Below are positions 24,250 to 35,666 of a stretch of 64,000 bases of DNA, one piece after another. Numbering within the stretch: the first letter of the stretch is position 1; each line of letters opens with the position of its first letter. The stretch spans positions 99,882,001-99,946,000 of the forward strand of contig JBITNC010000001.1 of assembly GCA_050084985.1 (NCBI GenBank), given 5' to 3'. The translations under genes and the position numbers were made by a program. Below the pieces are notes generated by a model, which was not told where the DNA came from, did not search any database, and saw nothing but the letters and a program-made list of their open reading frames with translations. The stretch comes from Nageia nagi (Eukaryota; Pinophyta).

Positions 24250-27100
24250 ATCTCACCCATGATGGTTCACCATGATTTAATTCTAATGGAATGTAAGAGG
24301 ATTTACTGATCCAACCCATAAGCACATGGTTTTAGGTGAGATTGATGATATCACTTACTCTTATGGAATGCTTAATTTTTTCTATTTTAACGAAGTTAAA
24401 ATTATTGATTTTATTCTATAATGTACCTATTCCTTTATCTGATGGTGGGGTCCTTTTTTTTATACTAATCATTTAATTGGGAAAGGTGGTGTTGTCACTT
24501 TCATCTCTTCCAAGTGGAAATTGAATGTGGTTTCTTGGGGGACTAACCCTTCACAACAAGCTATCTAGGTTTTGCTCAAAATCTTAGGGAAGTCATTTGG
24601 TATTATCAATATTTATGCTTCTAATGATTCTTGTGACAGAAAAGATTTATGGTGTTGGCTTTCCATCTCTCTTCCCTTTGCGACGTGGATCCTCTATGAT
24701 GATTTTTATATGGTGTAAAAACCATTTGATTAGAAAAGTCAAAACCCCATGTGATGGAATTTGGGGGAAAGAGAGGCCTATTTTTTATGAAAAAAAAACT
24801 TAGTCTATTTGATCCCAATATTGGCTTCTCATCTTCTAATTTTTTGGAAGTGCATTAGTTTACTTGGTCTAATTTCCAAACTAAATCTACTAGTGTTTTA
24901 AAAGGCTTGATAGGGCTATGATTTTTGAGAGTAATTTTTTTCATTTTAAGAGACTTTCCCCTTACCCTTCCTTTTGTCTATATGGTACCTAACATCACTT
25001 TGTCTGATCATGCTCCTATTTTATTTGTTATTTCTTTTGATCAGGCTCCTATCTAAGTTTTTAGCTCTCAATTTTACTTGAATATCTCTTTTCTACAACC
25101 TTAGTCTATGAGAGCTCATATCAGTAAGATTTAGAACTTCATTCCTAGACCTTATGGCTCCTCTAGATGGATTTAGTGGTGGAACAATTCTATCCTCCAT
25201 ATTACTAAAGGTCTATGTACCCTCAAGGTTGAGTTTGCTAAACAAAGATGGAATTCTAATTAGATTCTCAAAGCTAAGCTTGTTTGAGCCACCCAAACCC
25301 TTGAAGCCAATCCTTTTTTTGGCCCTTCTCAAGCTTATGTTGCAACCCTTCACCATGAAATTTGAAAAGTTAGGCTTTATGAAGCTAAGGATGCTCAACT
25401 TCATGCTCGTATCAATTGGCTTAATATTGGGGATGGAGTATGTGAAGACTTCTTTAGACACCTTCTTCATCCTATTCATGTGTCTTAGTTCACTGCTATT
25501 CAGTCTAATGGAGTTCACCTCACCTCCCTTCTTGAGATCATTTCTACCTTTATTGCTCATTATCATAAGGTTTTTGCTTCCTAGCGCCTCTAGTTTGTCA
25601 ATAAGCTTTAAAGGAATATTGTTGTGTCATACCTCATAAGCTTTCCCAAGCTTAGAGGGACTTTTGTGACACACCTCTTACTTTAGAGGATCTGAAGATT
25701 GCTCTTTCTTAGATGGCAAATGATAAAGCCCCTAGTATCAATGGTTTTCCATATGAATTTTATAAATAATTTTGGGACTTGTTAGGGCCAGACCTTCTTT
25801 AGGTGTACAAAGAAGCTCTCTCTATGGGTTGCCTAGGCCTTATGCTCAATAAGGGTGACATCAAGTTTATAAGCCTCATCAGGTTTATAGGCCTCCCCTT
25901 ATCAGTTGTGGAATTTTGTGATCGAAACAGTTGAGAAAATATTGAGCTACTAGACCACCAAGAAGTTATCTTTAACTGGAAAATTTTAGATTTGTTACAA
26001 AGTTCTCACTTCCACTCATGTGCATTACTCTTCCTATTAGGTACCTTTGTTATCAAAAGATGGATAAGTTGTTGAGAGACTTCCTATGGGAATCTAATAT
26101 TCATAAGTGAGGATTTCATGGAGTGTTTTGGAAAACTTATTATCTTCCCCGAATAACTAGTGGTAGGGATATTTTTGAATGCAATTCTTAAGGGTTTACT
26201 TTATGTACAAAATAGTTTTGAGGACTTTAGAGGGGAATGGAGATTGAAAGTTTCTATTTCACCATCACATTGCTAAGGGGATTTATTTTGATATTGAAGC
26301 TTGCAAGGGGCTTTCTCTTTAGACCCTCCTTACTACACCTATTGCTATCAAGATTCTAGGTTCCTTTGTAATTAAGAGCATTTGGAAAGCCTAAGAATCT
26401 CTCAAACCTTGGCTTAGTTGGCATATTGAAGCAAGTATATTGGTGCTTCTCTAGAATCACTTAATGTTTAATGGTCCAAAGCTTTTTCTTATGAGGGGCT
26501 GCTTCTTGCTCAAGTTCAATTGGTTTGTTCTATAAGATTTTATAGGAAGGGCATTAAGTCCATTCTCTACTTTTTAATTCCTAGACCAAAACCTAACATT
26601 CATGGGATACTTTTTAGCACATTTTCAAACTTAAAGTAGAGGATAAAGCTACTTTTGATTTGGTTGTGGATAACACTCCTTTTACTATTTAGAAAAATCT
26701 TGGCTTCTATTTTCAAAAGCAGTGCCATTCAGATCGGTTTTGGCATAAATATATAGGTTTTGTTAAATATAAGCCTCATCATGGTTACTCCTAACTTTAT
26801 CCAAATGTTCTTATATGTCATACACTCAATCTTATATGGAATCTTATTTCCCCCAATCTCAATGATCTCTACGTTTTTCTATAAGTATGTTGAACCTAAG
26901 AAGAGTTTTTTCCTTTGGAATCTTTTGCAATAAGATCTTCCTATTATTCATCAATGTATATATCTAGGGGTGGTTAAACCTACTTTTCCTTATTGTTAAG
27001 AGTTTGAATACTTTTCCCATATTTTCTAGTCATGCACTAAGGCCAAGCAAACTTGAGACTAAATTTGTTTCTTTTTTAATCCTTTCTTAATATCTCCTTA
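24250..27100 (+). pseudogene. LINE ORF2 remnant (endonuclease and reverse transcriptase)
   Basis: The endonuclease start WNVRGFTDPTHKHMVLGEID begins at 24287. Motifs GGVVTFISSKW, FGIINIYASND and WILYDDFYMV follow (to about 24715); the last replaces the usual GDFN catalytic motif. A helical linker typical of L1 (AKDAQLHARINWLNIGD) lies near 25390-25435. An RT region with DKAPSINGFPYEFYK and GPDLL lies near 25720-25800. A Cys-rich tail lies near 26990-27040. The frame changes several times and TAG stops are common. The element is inactive. Confidence 0.75.
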
Positions 27101-28040
27101 TTCTTGGGTTCATGCTATTCTCGGAGATCCTCTTCAATTTTTAGATCCCTTAGGAAAAGTATGGCATATTTTTAGAATCAATATTCTCTATCATCATTAG
27201 AAAATAATAAATAATATTATTTTTTATCTAGAATCCCCTTCAACCACCTTCTTTCTTCCTAACAAATATACTATTTTCTATGATTACTGGTTACAGATTA
27301 TAATTTGGGTTCAGAAAGTTCATGTGGAAGTTCAACACATATGTAATTTATTGGACCATTGGGGGAACATTCCTTGCACTATTAGCCATTTCCATCCTAA
27401 TGAGTTTCCTCCTTTTGGGCATGATCTCATGGAGATCCTTAGTGTTGATCATGTAGTTGCACCCTTGCTCTACTGCAACATGTGTCTACTGGTATCATTC
27501 TATGAACTCACCTTGGCATTGGTTGCAACCTCTTCCCAATCCAAAATACATATAACTTGAAGAGACTACTACTTCTCATTCTTAAAGTGGGTGGGATGTT
27601 CAGCTAGATATTTCTACCCTAATTATGGATGGGGAGATGTCTCAAATCCCTCACCCTAACCGCTCATGATGTTGATATATTTTCCAATACTAGAAAAAGG
27701 AATTGTAATGATGGCTAGAATGTGGTGCCTATTGAGGGTGGTGGTTGGGAACACATGCAATTTATTGATAACTTCTACATGCCATCTTCTCATGATTGAT
27801 GAGGTGTTTTATTAGGCTGATCAATAAGCTTTGGGGATTATGTGTTTTGTTAGTGTTAATGAACTTTGAGGATTTGTTGGTGGTTTATATTGTATTTTAG
27901 TATGCTCCTTATCATGTAAGGGTTTTTTAACATTTTCTAACTCTTCGTAGTTAGTTTGTAGTTATGGTTATCCACGAGGTGTGCCTAACTCAAAATGTTT
28001 TTAGCAATATTAAAAGTCTTTTTCATCCAAAAAAATAAAG

Positions 28041-29047
28041 AAGTGAGAAATCTTTCATCCGAGTTTAAAATAAATAATTGAATATATACCATTGATTTGT
28101 AAATAAATATTAACAGTGCAGATCATAGGAAGTTAACGATCCATGTCACTACATTGGACCAATAATAAAGTAGATATCAACATAATATAAAGAAGATGGT
28201 ACCCAAGGAAGAGAATAAGCCCCATTGCTGAGAAGAAGTTCATAAAGAAGAGAAATACCACTAATGATAAGACTACCTCCATCACCTCGATCGTTAAGAA
28301 GAATCCTAAGGAGAAGGCCCCTCCCAAACAAGATAGGAAAAGGCCTTGTTTCTTTAGTAAGGGTAAAAAAAAGAGGAAAACCAAGCATGTCATAAGATTA
28401 TCATGTAGTAGATTCCACCTCATCTTATTTGCATGGAGAATGGGATATTAAGGTTATTCATAAAGATATCAAGGAAAGCAACATAATGCTTGATGCAAGC
28501 TTCAATGCTAGATTGGGACAATTTGGTTCAACCTACCTGATGGATCATAATTAGATCCAGGATGCTACTTTTACTGTCAGAACTATGGGTTGCTTGGCTT
28601 GGATCCTGAATATATTCAATCAAGGAATGCCTCTATGAAAATAATTTTTTTTCAATTTTGGGTAGGTGTTTTAGAGGTGACATGTGAAAGATGGCCTATT
28701 GAAAAAGATTTCCTTTGTGGAAAAAAAATCTCCTTAATTGGATTTGGAGTTTGCACAATTAAGGAAGGTTTTTAGAGGCTTTTGATTACAAATTGGAAGG
28801 AGAATATAATGAGGATGATATGATTAGGGTGTTGGTAGAAGGTATCTTATGTTCTCATCCTTATTCATTATCAAGGTCTATGATGAGGTAGTGGTTCAGA
28901 TTCTTGGTGGAGAAGCATCCCTTCCTTATGTTCTTACTTTTAGGCCAAGAAAATATTTGTGATATATAATACCAACTATTTTCTACTATTAGAGTTGGAT
29001 AAGTCGAAAACTTGGAATGTTGGTATTATTTTATGGTATATATTTTT
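28041..29047. other. Unassigned stretch with weak coding-like traces
   Basis: A Lys-rich plus-strand trace (KKNPKEKAPPKQDRKRPCFF, near 28300) and an open stretch at 28590-28775 suggest old coding sequence, but no family is recognisable and stops are frequent. Overlapping minus-strand frames at 28133-28423 look like shadows. Confidence 0.3.
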
Positions 29048-29643
29048 GGGAAAATTATCAAAATACCTTTATAATTTACTATAATTACAAAAATATTTTT
29101 ACTTTTTCAATAACTACAAAAATAACTTTGTCACCTTAAAAAAAATATTAAAATAAAAATTCCAAGTCACAACTCATCTCCAATGAAGGTTCACGATGTT
29201 GTATCTCTTGATTGTTATTATTTCCTTTGATGGTATCTCTTCTAAACTTAATATTATATTTTGCAAAACTCCTTTTATGGCTCTCCTAGCCACTAACAAT
29301 AGTCATCAATAGGATTCCCCATCCCACATGATAAGTAATCTAGCTCTCACCTTGTGTTGTTAATCCAACTCTTGCCTCATGTTGAAAACCCATGTATATT
29401 TACGTTTGAAGTAGTCAATATTTTATGAAACATATGAATAATCCAATTGGCAATCCTCTACAGTTAGGCATTCTAAAGTAACAATACAAAGCAATTTTCT
29501 CCTTTGTAATATTGATTTAGCTTACATAGAATTCTTATTTTAATATTTTTAAAAAGTTGATAAAGTTATTTTTGTAATTATTGAGAAAGCAAAGGTATTT
29601 TTGTAATTACGATAAATTATAGGGGTATTTTCGTAATTTTCCC
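29048..29643. mobile_element. Mutator-like MITE with ~115-bp inverted ends and 9-bp target duplication
   Basis: The left end GGGAAAATTATCAAAATACC matches the reverse complement of the right end (GGGAAAATTACGAAAATACC). The inverted match continues for roughly 115 bp. Both sides are flanked by the identical 9 bases TATATTTTT (29039-29047 and 29644-29652). Long terminal inverted repeats with a 9-bp duplication are diagnostic of Mutator-type transposition. At 596 bp with no coding capacity it is non-autonomous. Confidence 0.9.
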
Positions 29644-29836
29644 TATATTTTTCTATTTTATTATATAATATCTAAAATTACATATAAGTTTTTGTATTTT
29701 TTTTCTTCTGAAACCCCTTGTATTTTAATATTTTAATTACAAAATACAGAGGTATTTTAGAATCATTATGATTCAAACTTTAAATTAAAAGTTTCAAGTT
29801 AAAAGGTTTTTAAAACTTTAAATTCAAATGAACAAT

Positions 29837-29924
29837 TTAAATAGTAATAAATATAATTCTTTATTTGTTCATCTATTTCCTTAAATAGTAATAAATATAA
29901 TTCTTTATTTGCTCATCTCTTTCC
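29837..29924. repeat. 44-bp direct tandem duplication
   Basis: TTAAATAGTAATAAATATAA and the bases after it occur at 29837 and again at 29881, with two or so differences over 44 bp. Confidence 0.85.
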
Positions 29925-32033
29925 TTTTCAATTGCAATCTTATATCCTCTCTCTTTTTTTCCAATGCACAACATTGATGTATCATGAATACTCTCAATAC
30001 ATTCTAATTTTTCTTAGTATTCCATACCAATAATACCACCCTAGATGCAATTATATTTTGTTGTTTTTAAGTATTTGTTTGACTATGTCTAAATTTGGAT
30101 TCAAGTTTTATTTCTTGTGGTTCTTCCTACTTAAGTCCCATCTCAATCTTGTTAAGCAAACATTGTATTTTATTTAATAGTTTTGGGTTGTAAAGAAAGA
30201 TAACACTTTACGGATAGGGTGGTGGTGATGGGGTTTCCATTATAGTGTTACTATACAAGTGGTTGGAATGAGATGCAACAATAAATAGAAGACATCATCA
30301 TATGGTTTTAATAAAAGGATAAGAGTTACCGCTCATTTATTTTTATATATATATTTTGGGTTGGAAACTATTGATAACTATAATTATAGTTTCTATTATT
30401 TTTTATATATTTTTTTAAAGTTACAAATTAACTTGCTATATAATTCATTTTAATAAATAAATTATTTACAAAATAAATAAATTAATTGTATTAAGTTAAA
30501 TAATATCAAACATTTCTTGTTTAATAATGATGATTCAGATATTTTTGTAGATTTTATAATTTAATAATAAAAAAATGCATTAATGTGAAAAATAATTAAT
30601 AATAAAATTAATATAAAAAATGCAAGTTTAATATTCAAAATCAAATTGTTATATTTGGCTTCTTAAAAAAATTTAAAATAACAAATTTAACTTGTAAAAA
30701 TAAAATTTAAATGACAATCAAAAGGCAATATAATTGAAAAATCTCAATTTTTTTTTGACAATTAAGATCAAACTTCAAATTCAAACCTTGTTTATGAATA
30801 GTAGGTCCCATTTTTCTAATAACATACATCCATTGTTGTTATTCTATTTAGATTTTTACTTAATATAGACACCTAAAATAGTTTTATTTATTATTTTATC
30901 ATGGCATCTCTTCTCAATACATGTGAGGTCAATTAGTAGGTGGTGTAGGTTGCTAGTCTAGATTTATTTTAGCTTATTTAGTTTCAAATTGGCGAAGATC
31001 AAAATTGATTTTATATCATTTTAAAAGTTTAGTTGATCTTCTAATATGTAGATATTATTACATATTGAAGTAAATATTTTGTAATGTTCTTAGTTGTTTC
31101 AAAGGAATATTTTTGCATTTCTTGTATATCTAAATTCAAATATTAAAATATAAAATGTTAGTTTTAATGGATCTTTTTTGTAGTGAATATATGTCAGTAA
31201 GCACATATGGATATTTTCAAAATTTATTCTAGGTAAGTTGACATTTTCTATTCGTTCTATTTACTCATCAAAACTAATGAGATAGAATTGAATTTTATAA
31301 TCATATTGTTGACTATTTTACAATATTTTGACCACTTTACATTTGTATCATTGACCACATCAATAACTTTAGGGGCTAGATCACCTTGAAAAAAACTATT
31401 TATAATGACACAATCATTATTAGTATCTTAATATATTTAATTAAGTACATGAGAAATAATCATTCAAATACTTAATTGATATTGGAAAAACTTTAATAGA
31501 TCCTACAAACTAAGGGGTTGAAAAGGACATTAAAAGACTTATCTATCTATCTAATAATAATAATTTTTATGTGAATATTTTAGTTCAATATTTTATTTCA
31601 AAGTTAATAATATTATATTATTATTATCATTTTATTTCAAATGGCTTCATATTTTAATTTCATGTAAAATCCTATAATAATCTTAACACTAGTTTCATAG
31701 GAGAGAATTTTTTGATCCATATTTATGAATTTATAATTTTATAAAGTTATTCATTGTAAAATATCATTTGTAATTGATATGATGGAGTAATTAATATCAA
31801 TTCCATCATAGATCTCTTATCTTATTTATTTTTTCATTTTATTATGTTATATATGCTTAGTATGCTTTATCATTATAAGATTTATCCTTTTAAATATTTA
31901 CGGATTTTTTTATTAGATTGGGAGAGTCTATTAGTTTGTTACACTTTTAGATTCCTCTTCATGGGTTTGAATCATGCTCTTCACTTCCATTATAACCTCC
32001 ATTGCACCAAATTAATTTTTCACATGTTCAAGA
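29925..32033. other. AT-rich intergenic sequence
   Basis: No supported feature. It ends with CAAGA, the left target duplication of the copia element. Confidence 0.45.
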
Positions 32034-32522
32034 TGTTAGAATTTGTAATGAAATATTGTGAATATCTAGACTCCTTGTAAATTCAATTAATCACTTAAGG
32101 GTATGTAGATACCTTAAGTGATTAATAGAATTCTTTAATATGTAGACTTTGACTTTACCAAAGTGGGTAGTTGGTAGGTTGAAGTTTGGTGATAAATTTA
32201 ATGTAACCCTAACCTTACCCTTGGGTTAAAGGAAGGTTAGGGAGGTGCTCTCAACCTATAAATAGAGGGCCTCTCCTCATGTAAACAGATCTAAGTTTTG
32301 AGTAAGATTACTCTACTTGGTTGTGTAGGAGAGAGCTAGAGAATAGTTGTAAGAGAGACATAGATTTGAGAATAAGAGAACTAGTTGTGGATGTACTCCC
32401 AAGGAGGGAGGAACCACATTATATTGATGTGTTATCTTGAGTGATTATGTTATCTTGTGTACACTTGAGTTTCCTAGTCTAAGGTCCTAGAGGATTTGTT
32501 TAGATCTAGTTCAAATCCTTCA
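32034..32522 (+). repeat. 5' LTR of the copia element
   Basis: TGTTAGAATT to ATCCTTCA. TATA box TATAAATAG lies at 32257-32265. A near-perfect 41-bp hairpin lies in U3 at 32086-32126. Confidence 0.95.
32257..32265 (+). promoter_or_regulatory. TATA box of the copia 5' LTR
   Basis: TATAAATAG followed by AGGGCC. This is the likely core promoter for the element's RNA, with transcription starting a few tens of bases downstream. Confidence 0.75.
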
Positions 32523-32524
32523 AT

Positions 32525-32537
32525 TGGTATCAGAGCC
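32525..32537 (+). other. Primer-binding site of the copia element
   Basis: TGGTATCAGAGCC, two bases after the LTR end, complementary to the 3' end of plant initiator methionine tRNA, the standard primer of plant copia elements. Confidence 0.95.
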
Positions 32538-35500
32538 TTGTTGTGGAAGATCTTCTTTTGGTGTGGAAACTACATCTTGGAGGTTCATCCTTCTACACTC
32601 CTCATCTTTCACCCCTTGGTGAGGTAAATTTTAAAGAGCAGGTATAAAGATTCTCCTCATTTGGTCATTTATTTTGATTATTACATAATACTACTAACAC
32701 CTTATTTGCTATGTGTTAGTTCCTCCTTTTTAAGTTATGATTAACAAGTTGCAAATTTTTTTTACTAATCCTCTATGATACTTACAATTTTAAATTGCTA
32801 TAGTTCTGTTAAAAAAAGGGTTAGTATACAAAAATTGTAATTTGTTATTCATATTATGTTGAACTTAAAAGTATGTGTTAGTTCAATTAAATGCCCATAT
32901 ATGATGCAAAATTGCAAAATTTATACTAACATTTTTTTTGTTAGTAGTAATGTATTGTTATGAAATATCTCATATATACTATCATTAGTGAGTTATTGAT
33001 ATGATCCTAAGCAAAAGGCATCAAAATTTCCAAAAATAAAAGGAGGACAAATTTGTTTAGGAGCACAATAATATGTTCTAAAGCTCAATAAAATATATAT
33101 ATCTATATATATATATTTTATTTTTTGTTCTTTAAAATATATTTCTTATTTTGTTTAAAAGAATGAAAACAAACTTATTTATATATATATATTGGTATCA
33201 CAAAATATATATATATTTGTGGATTTATATTTTAAACAGATGTTCAAATAAAAAAAAACATAGATATATATATTTTGGATTGAATTCATTTAAAATATAT
33301 ATTTTTTGTCTATTTTGATATCGTTTAAAATCACGTCATCAAAACTGATCGGGGGGGTTTCAAACAAAAAAACAAAAATGTCCACTAGCGTGACCTCTCG
33401 CGTGCGGTGCTCCTCCCGACCACCCCTACCGCCGCTCCTCCTCCCCGCACGCGTGCCACTGATGGCTCCTCCCGTCAGCGTCTCTGCTCCTCCGCCTACC
33501 TCCTCACGATGCCCTGCTCGCGGGATATACACCAACCTGCTTATCACACAACACGGGCCTGCACGTGAATTATTTGTAGGAGATGCTGCTGTAGCCATCA
33601 TTGCCTAGACTCCCATGCTTACCCTGATTTGTGGGCTTCCAACGATCGTAGACTCTACACCAAAAGGATCCCTTGCAACGTCGTCGACTTATTTGCAACC
33701 CTGCGTGCTACAGACACAGTTTCATGCTCCACATGCCTGCTGTACACCACCCTTTCCTACCATACCCAACATGCGTACTGTTTGCTAGCTCCCTACTGCT
33801 CTGAAACATTTTAGAGCCTGCATGATCTGCACCGAGATGGCTCGTAGATTCATTGCTGGCCTTCACTGCTCGCAGGCTCCTCATGCTTTCTTGGCCAGCC
33901 CAGATCGCAGGCTATCCACGTGAGTTCTTACTCCCCCTGCAGACACAGTTTCCTACGCTGCCCGCTGCAGACACAGTTTCCAGCTCCCTCACTCGACCCT
34001 TATCCTCTTCGCGACTGGGCTAGTCAACCCCCTGCTGGCTGCCTCCCATGACCTCCACCGTTGCCCCACGTAACCTGCCTGCCTCCTTCCCGTCGCTTGC
34101 TCCCTCGCTGGTCTCTCCTCACGACCTGCCCGCCTCTCTCATCCTCTTCCATTAATTGAACCTTTGCGTGAACTCCTTCTCTTCTTGTTGAGCATTACTT
34201 CTGGTTGACTATCTTTACCTTCTTTCTATGCTCCTCCACAAGTAACGTGCTCTTCTTGGTAGAAGAACAAGGGGGGTCATATTTTTCCACCTAAGCATTT
34301 AATGATTATTGACTTAGGAATTTTTTTTCCTTAAGGTAGACAAGGCATTACAAGCATTTACAAATAAGGGCAGGGTCTCCTATTCCAACTTCCAAGTCAA
34401 TTGCTCCCCTTAAATGCACTTAGGAGTCCTTAGCCTATTTCTACTCTTCTACTCCCCATTGCATGTTTAATTTCAGTGCCAATGCCATCTCTAAGCCTAG
34501 TTACAAGGGATAAAACTTTAAGTAAAAAGGGGGGGCCTTGGTATAATTTTTTTTTTACTTACATTTTATCTAGATGTTGCATATGATGCATGTATCTTAT
34601 TTGAAGAATAAAACATGCTTAGGACTTAAATTTTTAATGCATGATGCATGCTTACTTAAATTTTTAAGTCATGATACAATGCATGTTATGAATTAAATAC
34701 TAAGTATGCTTAGGACTTAAATTTTTTAATGCATGATGCATGCTTTTTAAGTCATGATACAATGCATGTTATGAATTAAATACTAAGTATGCTTAGGACT
34801 TAAATTTTTTAATGCATGATGCATGCTTACTTAAATTTTAAGTCATGATACAATGCATGTTATGAATTAAATACTAAGTAGGACTTAGTTCTTTGTTTAA
34901 TTCATTAAGTGCTTGAATAAAGTGAGAAAAATATGAACAATGTAAAAGTCCTTTAGGGGTTAGAACAAAACCCATTGGACTCAATTTTTTGGCCTCTTAA
35001 GGTTTCAAGTTCGTGTGGATGGAGTATTTTTCACCTTACTTTATATTTTTTGCACATTTGCTTATACTTGCAATACGCAAAAATTTGAAAAGTAACCCCT
35101 AAAATGAATACATCTGCACGTATTTTCCACAACATGACTTGTTTGGGGAGCCATGAGGTGAGGACAGGGCAGACTGGAGCCCTTTTAGTCCGAAGAACCA
35201 AGTGGTGGTAAGTCCGTCTTAATTGCCCCTAAGACCTCTGTTGGATTGGACATAACTCTATTAGGTGGACAGGCATGTGTGTAGTGATACCACATGTCCG
35301 CACGTCCATTCAGGGATTATCCTGATAACCTAGGAGGAAAACTGAAACCCTTAATCAAGATAATTAAAATGGCCGGTCCAAGATACGTCGGATCCTTGGA
35401 AAATAGTAGGTACTTCTCCTTGTGAGAGTATATCACTGACCAAGGTGAACTGGTTGAGGACTGGTAGTACCTGGGCTCCACCTTACGGGCATCCAGGTGA

Positions 35501-35666
35501 AGGCCTAATTCTATACAAGAAAATAACCCCAACTTTATCCTTTTATGGATCGTGGTTAATGAGTTTACACATGTGGGACATGTTTGCTTATTAGGTGTTT
35601 TATATGTATAGATGAAAATTGTAAAAGTTTACATTCTTATTGCATATTCATTTGTTTTTTGTAGCA
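32538..35666 (+). other. Long untranslated leader of the copia element, with a GC-rich island
   Basis: About 3.1 kb before the first gag ATG. The first part is AT-rich with TATATA runs (33060-33300). From about 33340 to 34260 the composition changes abruptly to C/G-rich, with CpG-containing sequence and three copies of CAGACACAGTTTC (near 33712, 33942 and 33966). It then returns to AT-rich with a 3-copy tandem repeat. Open frames here, such as 33306-33608, have no recognisable domain. The last 500 bases before gag are moderately GC-rich and could hold dimerisation or packaging structure (inference). Confidence 0.6.
34615..34880 (+). repeat. ~90-bp tandem repeat in the copia leader, three copies
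   Basis: Units beginning ATGCTTAGGACTTAAATTTT start at 34615, 34706 and 34789. The middle unit lacks 8 bp (ACTTAAAT). They contain repeated ATGCATGATGCATG palindromic motifs. Confidence 0.85.

Larger units (their letters stand above)
22881..28040 (+). mobile_element. Degenerate L1-type LINE retrotransposon, about 5 kb
   Basis: Plus-strand traces occur in the normal L1 order. An ORF1-like nucleic-acid-binding protein ends in a CCHC knuckle. Then come apurinic endonuclease motifs, a reverse-transcriptase linker and RT motifs, and a zinc-finger tail (about 26950-27080). The 3' end resembles plant L1 ends: ATTAAAAGTCTTTTTCATCC followed by a short A tail near 28028-28040. Every domain is broken by stops and frameshifts. 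The 5' end is set only by the first ORF1-like traces and is uncertain. Confidence 0.75.

Noticed and set aside
25154-25639. 161-codon plus-strand open frame and its 117-codon antisense partner
   Set aside because: The LINE ORF2 linker is read in another plus frame with recognisable L1 text; both frames are shadows.
28133-28423. Hydrophobic minus-strand frames resembling membrane proteins
   Set aside because: They overlap in two frames, are short and have no homologue I recognise; hydrophobicity follows from the complementary Lys/Glu-rich plus strand.
33306-33608. Open frames on both strands in the GC-rich island
   Set aside because: Low-complexity Ser/Pro/Arg text caused by base composition, no domain, and inside the copia leader.
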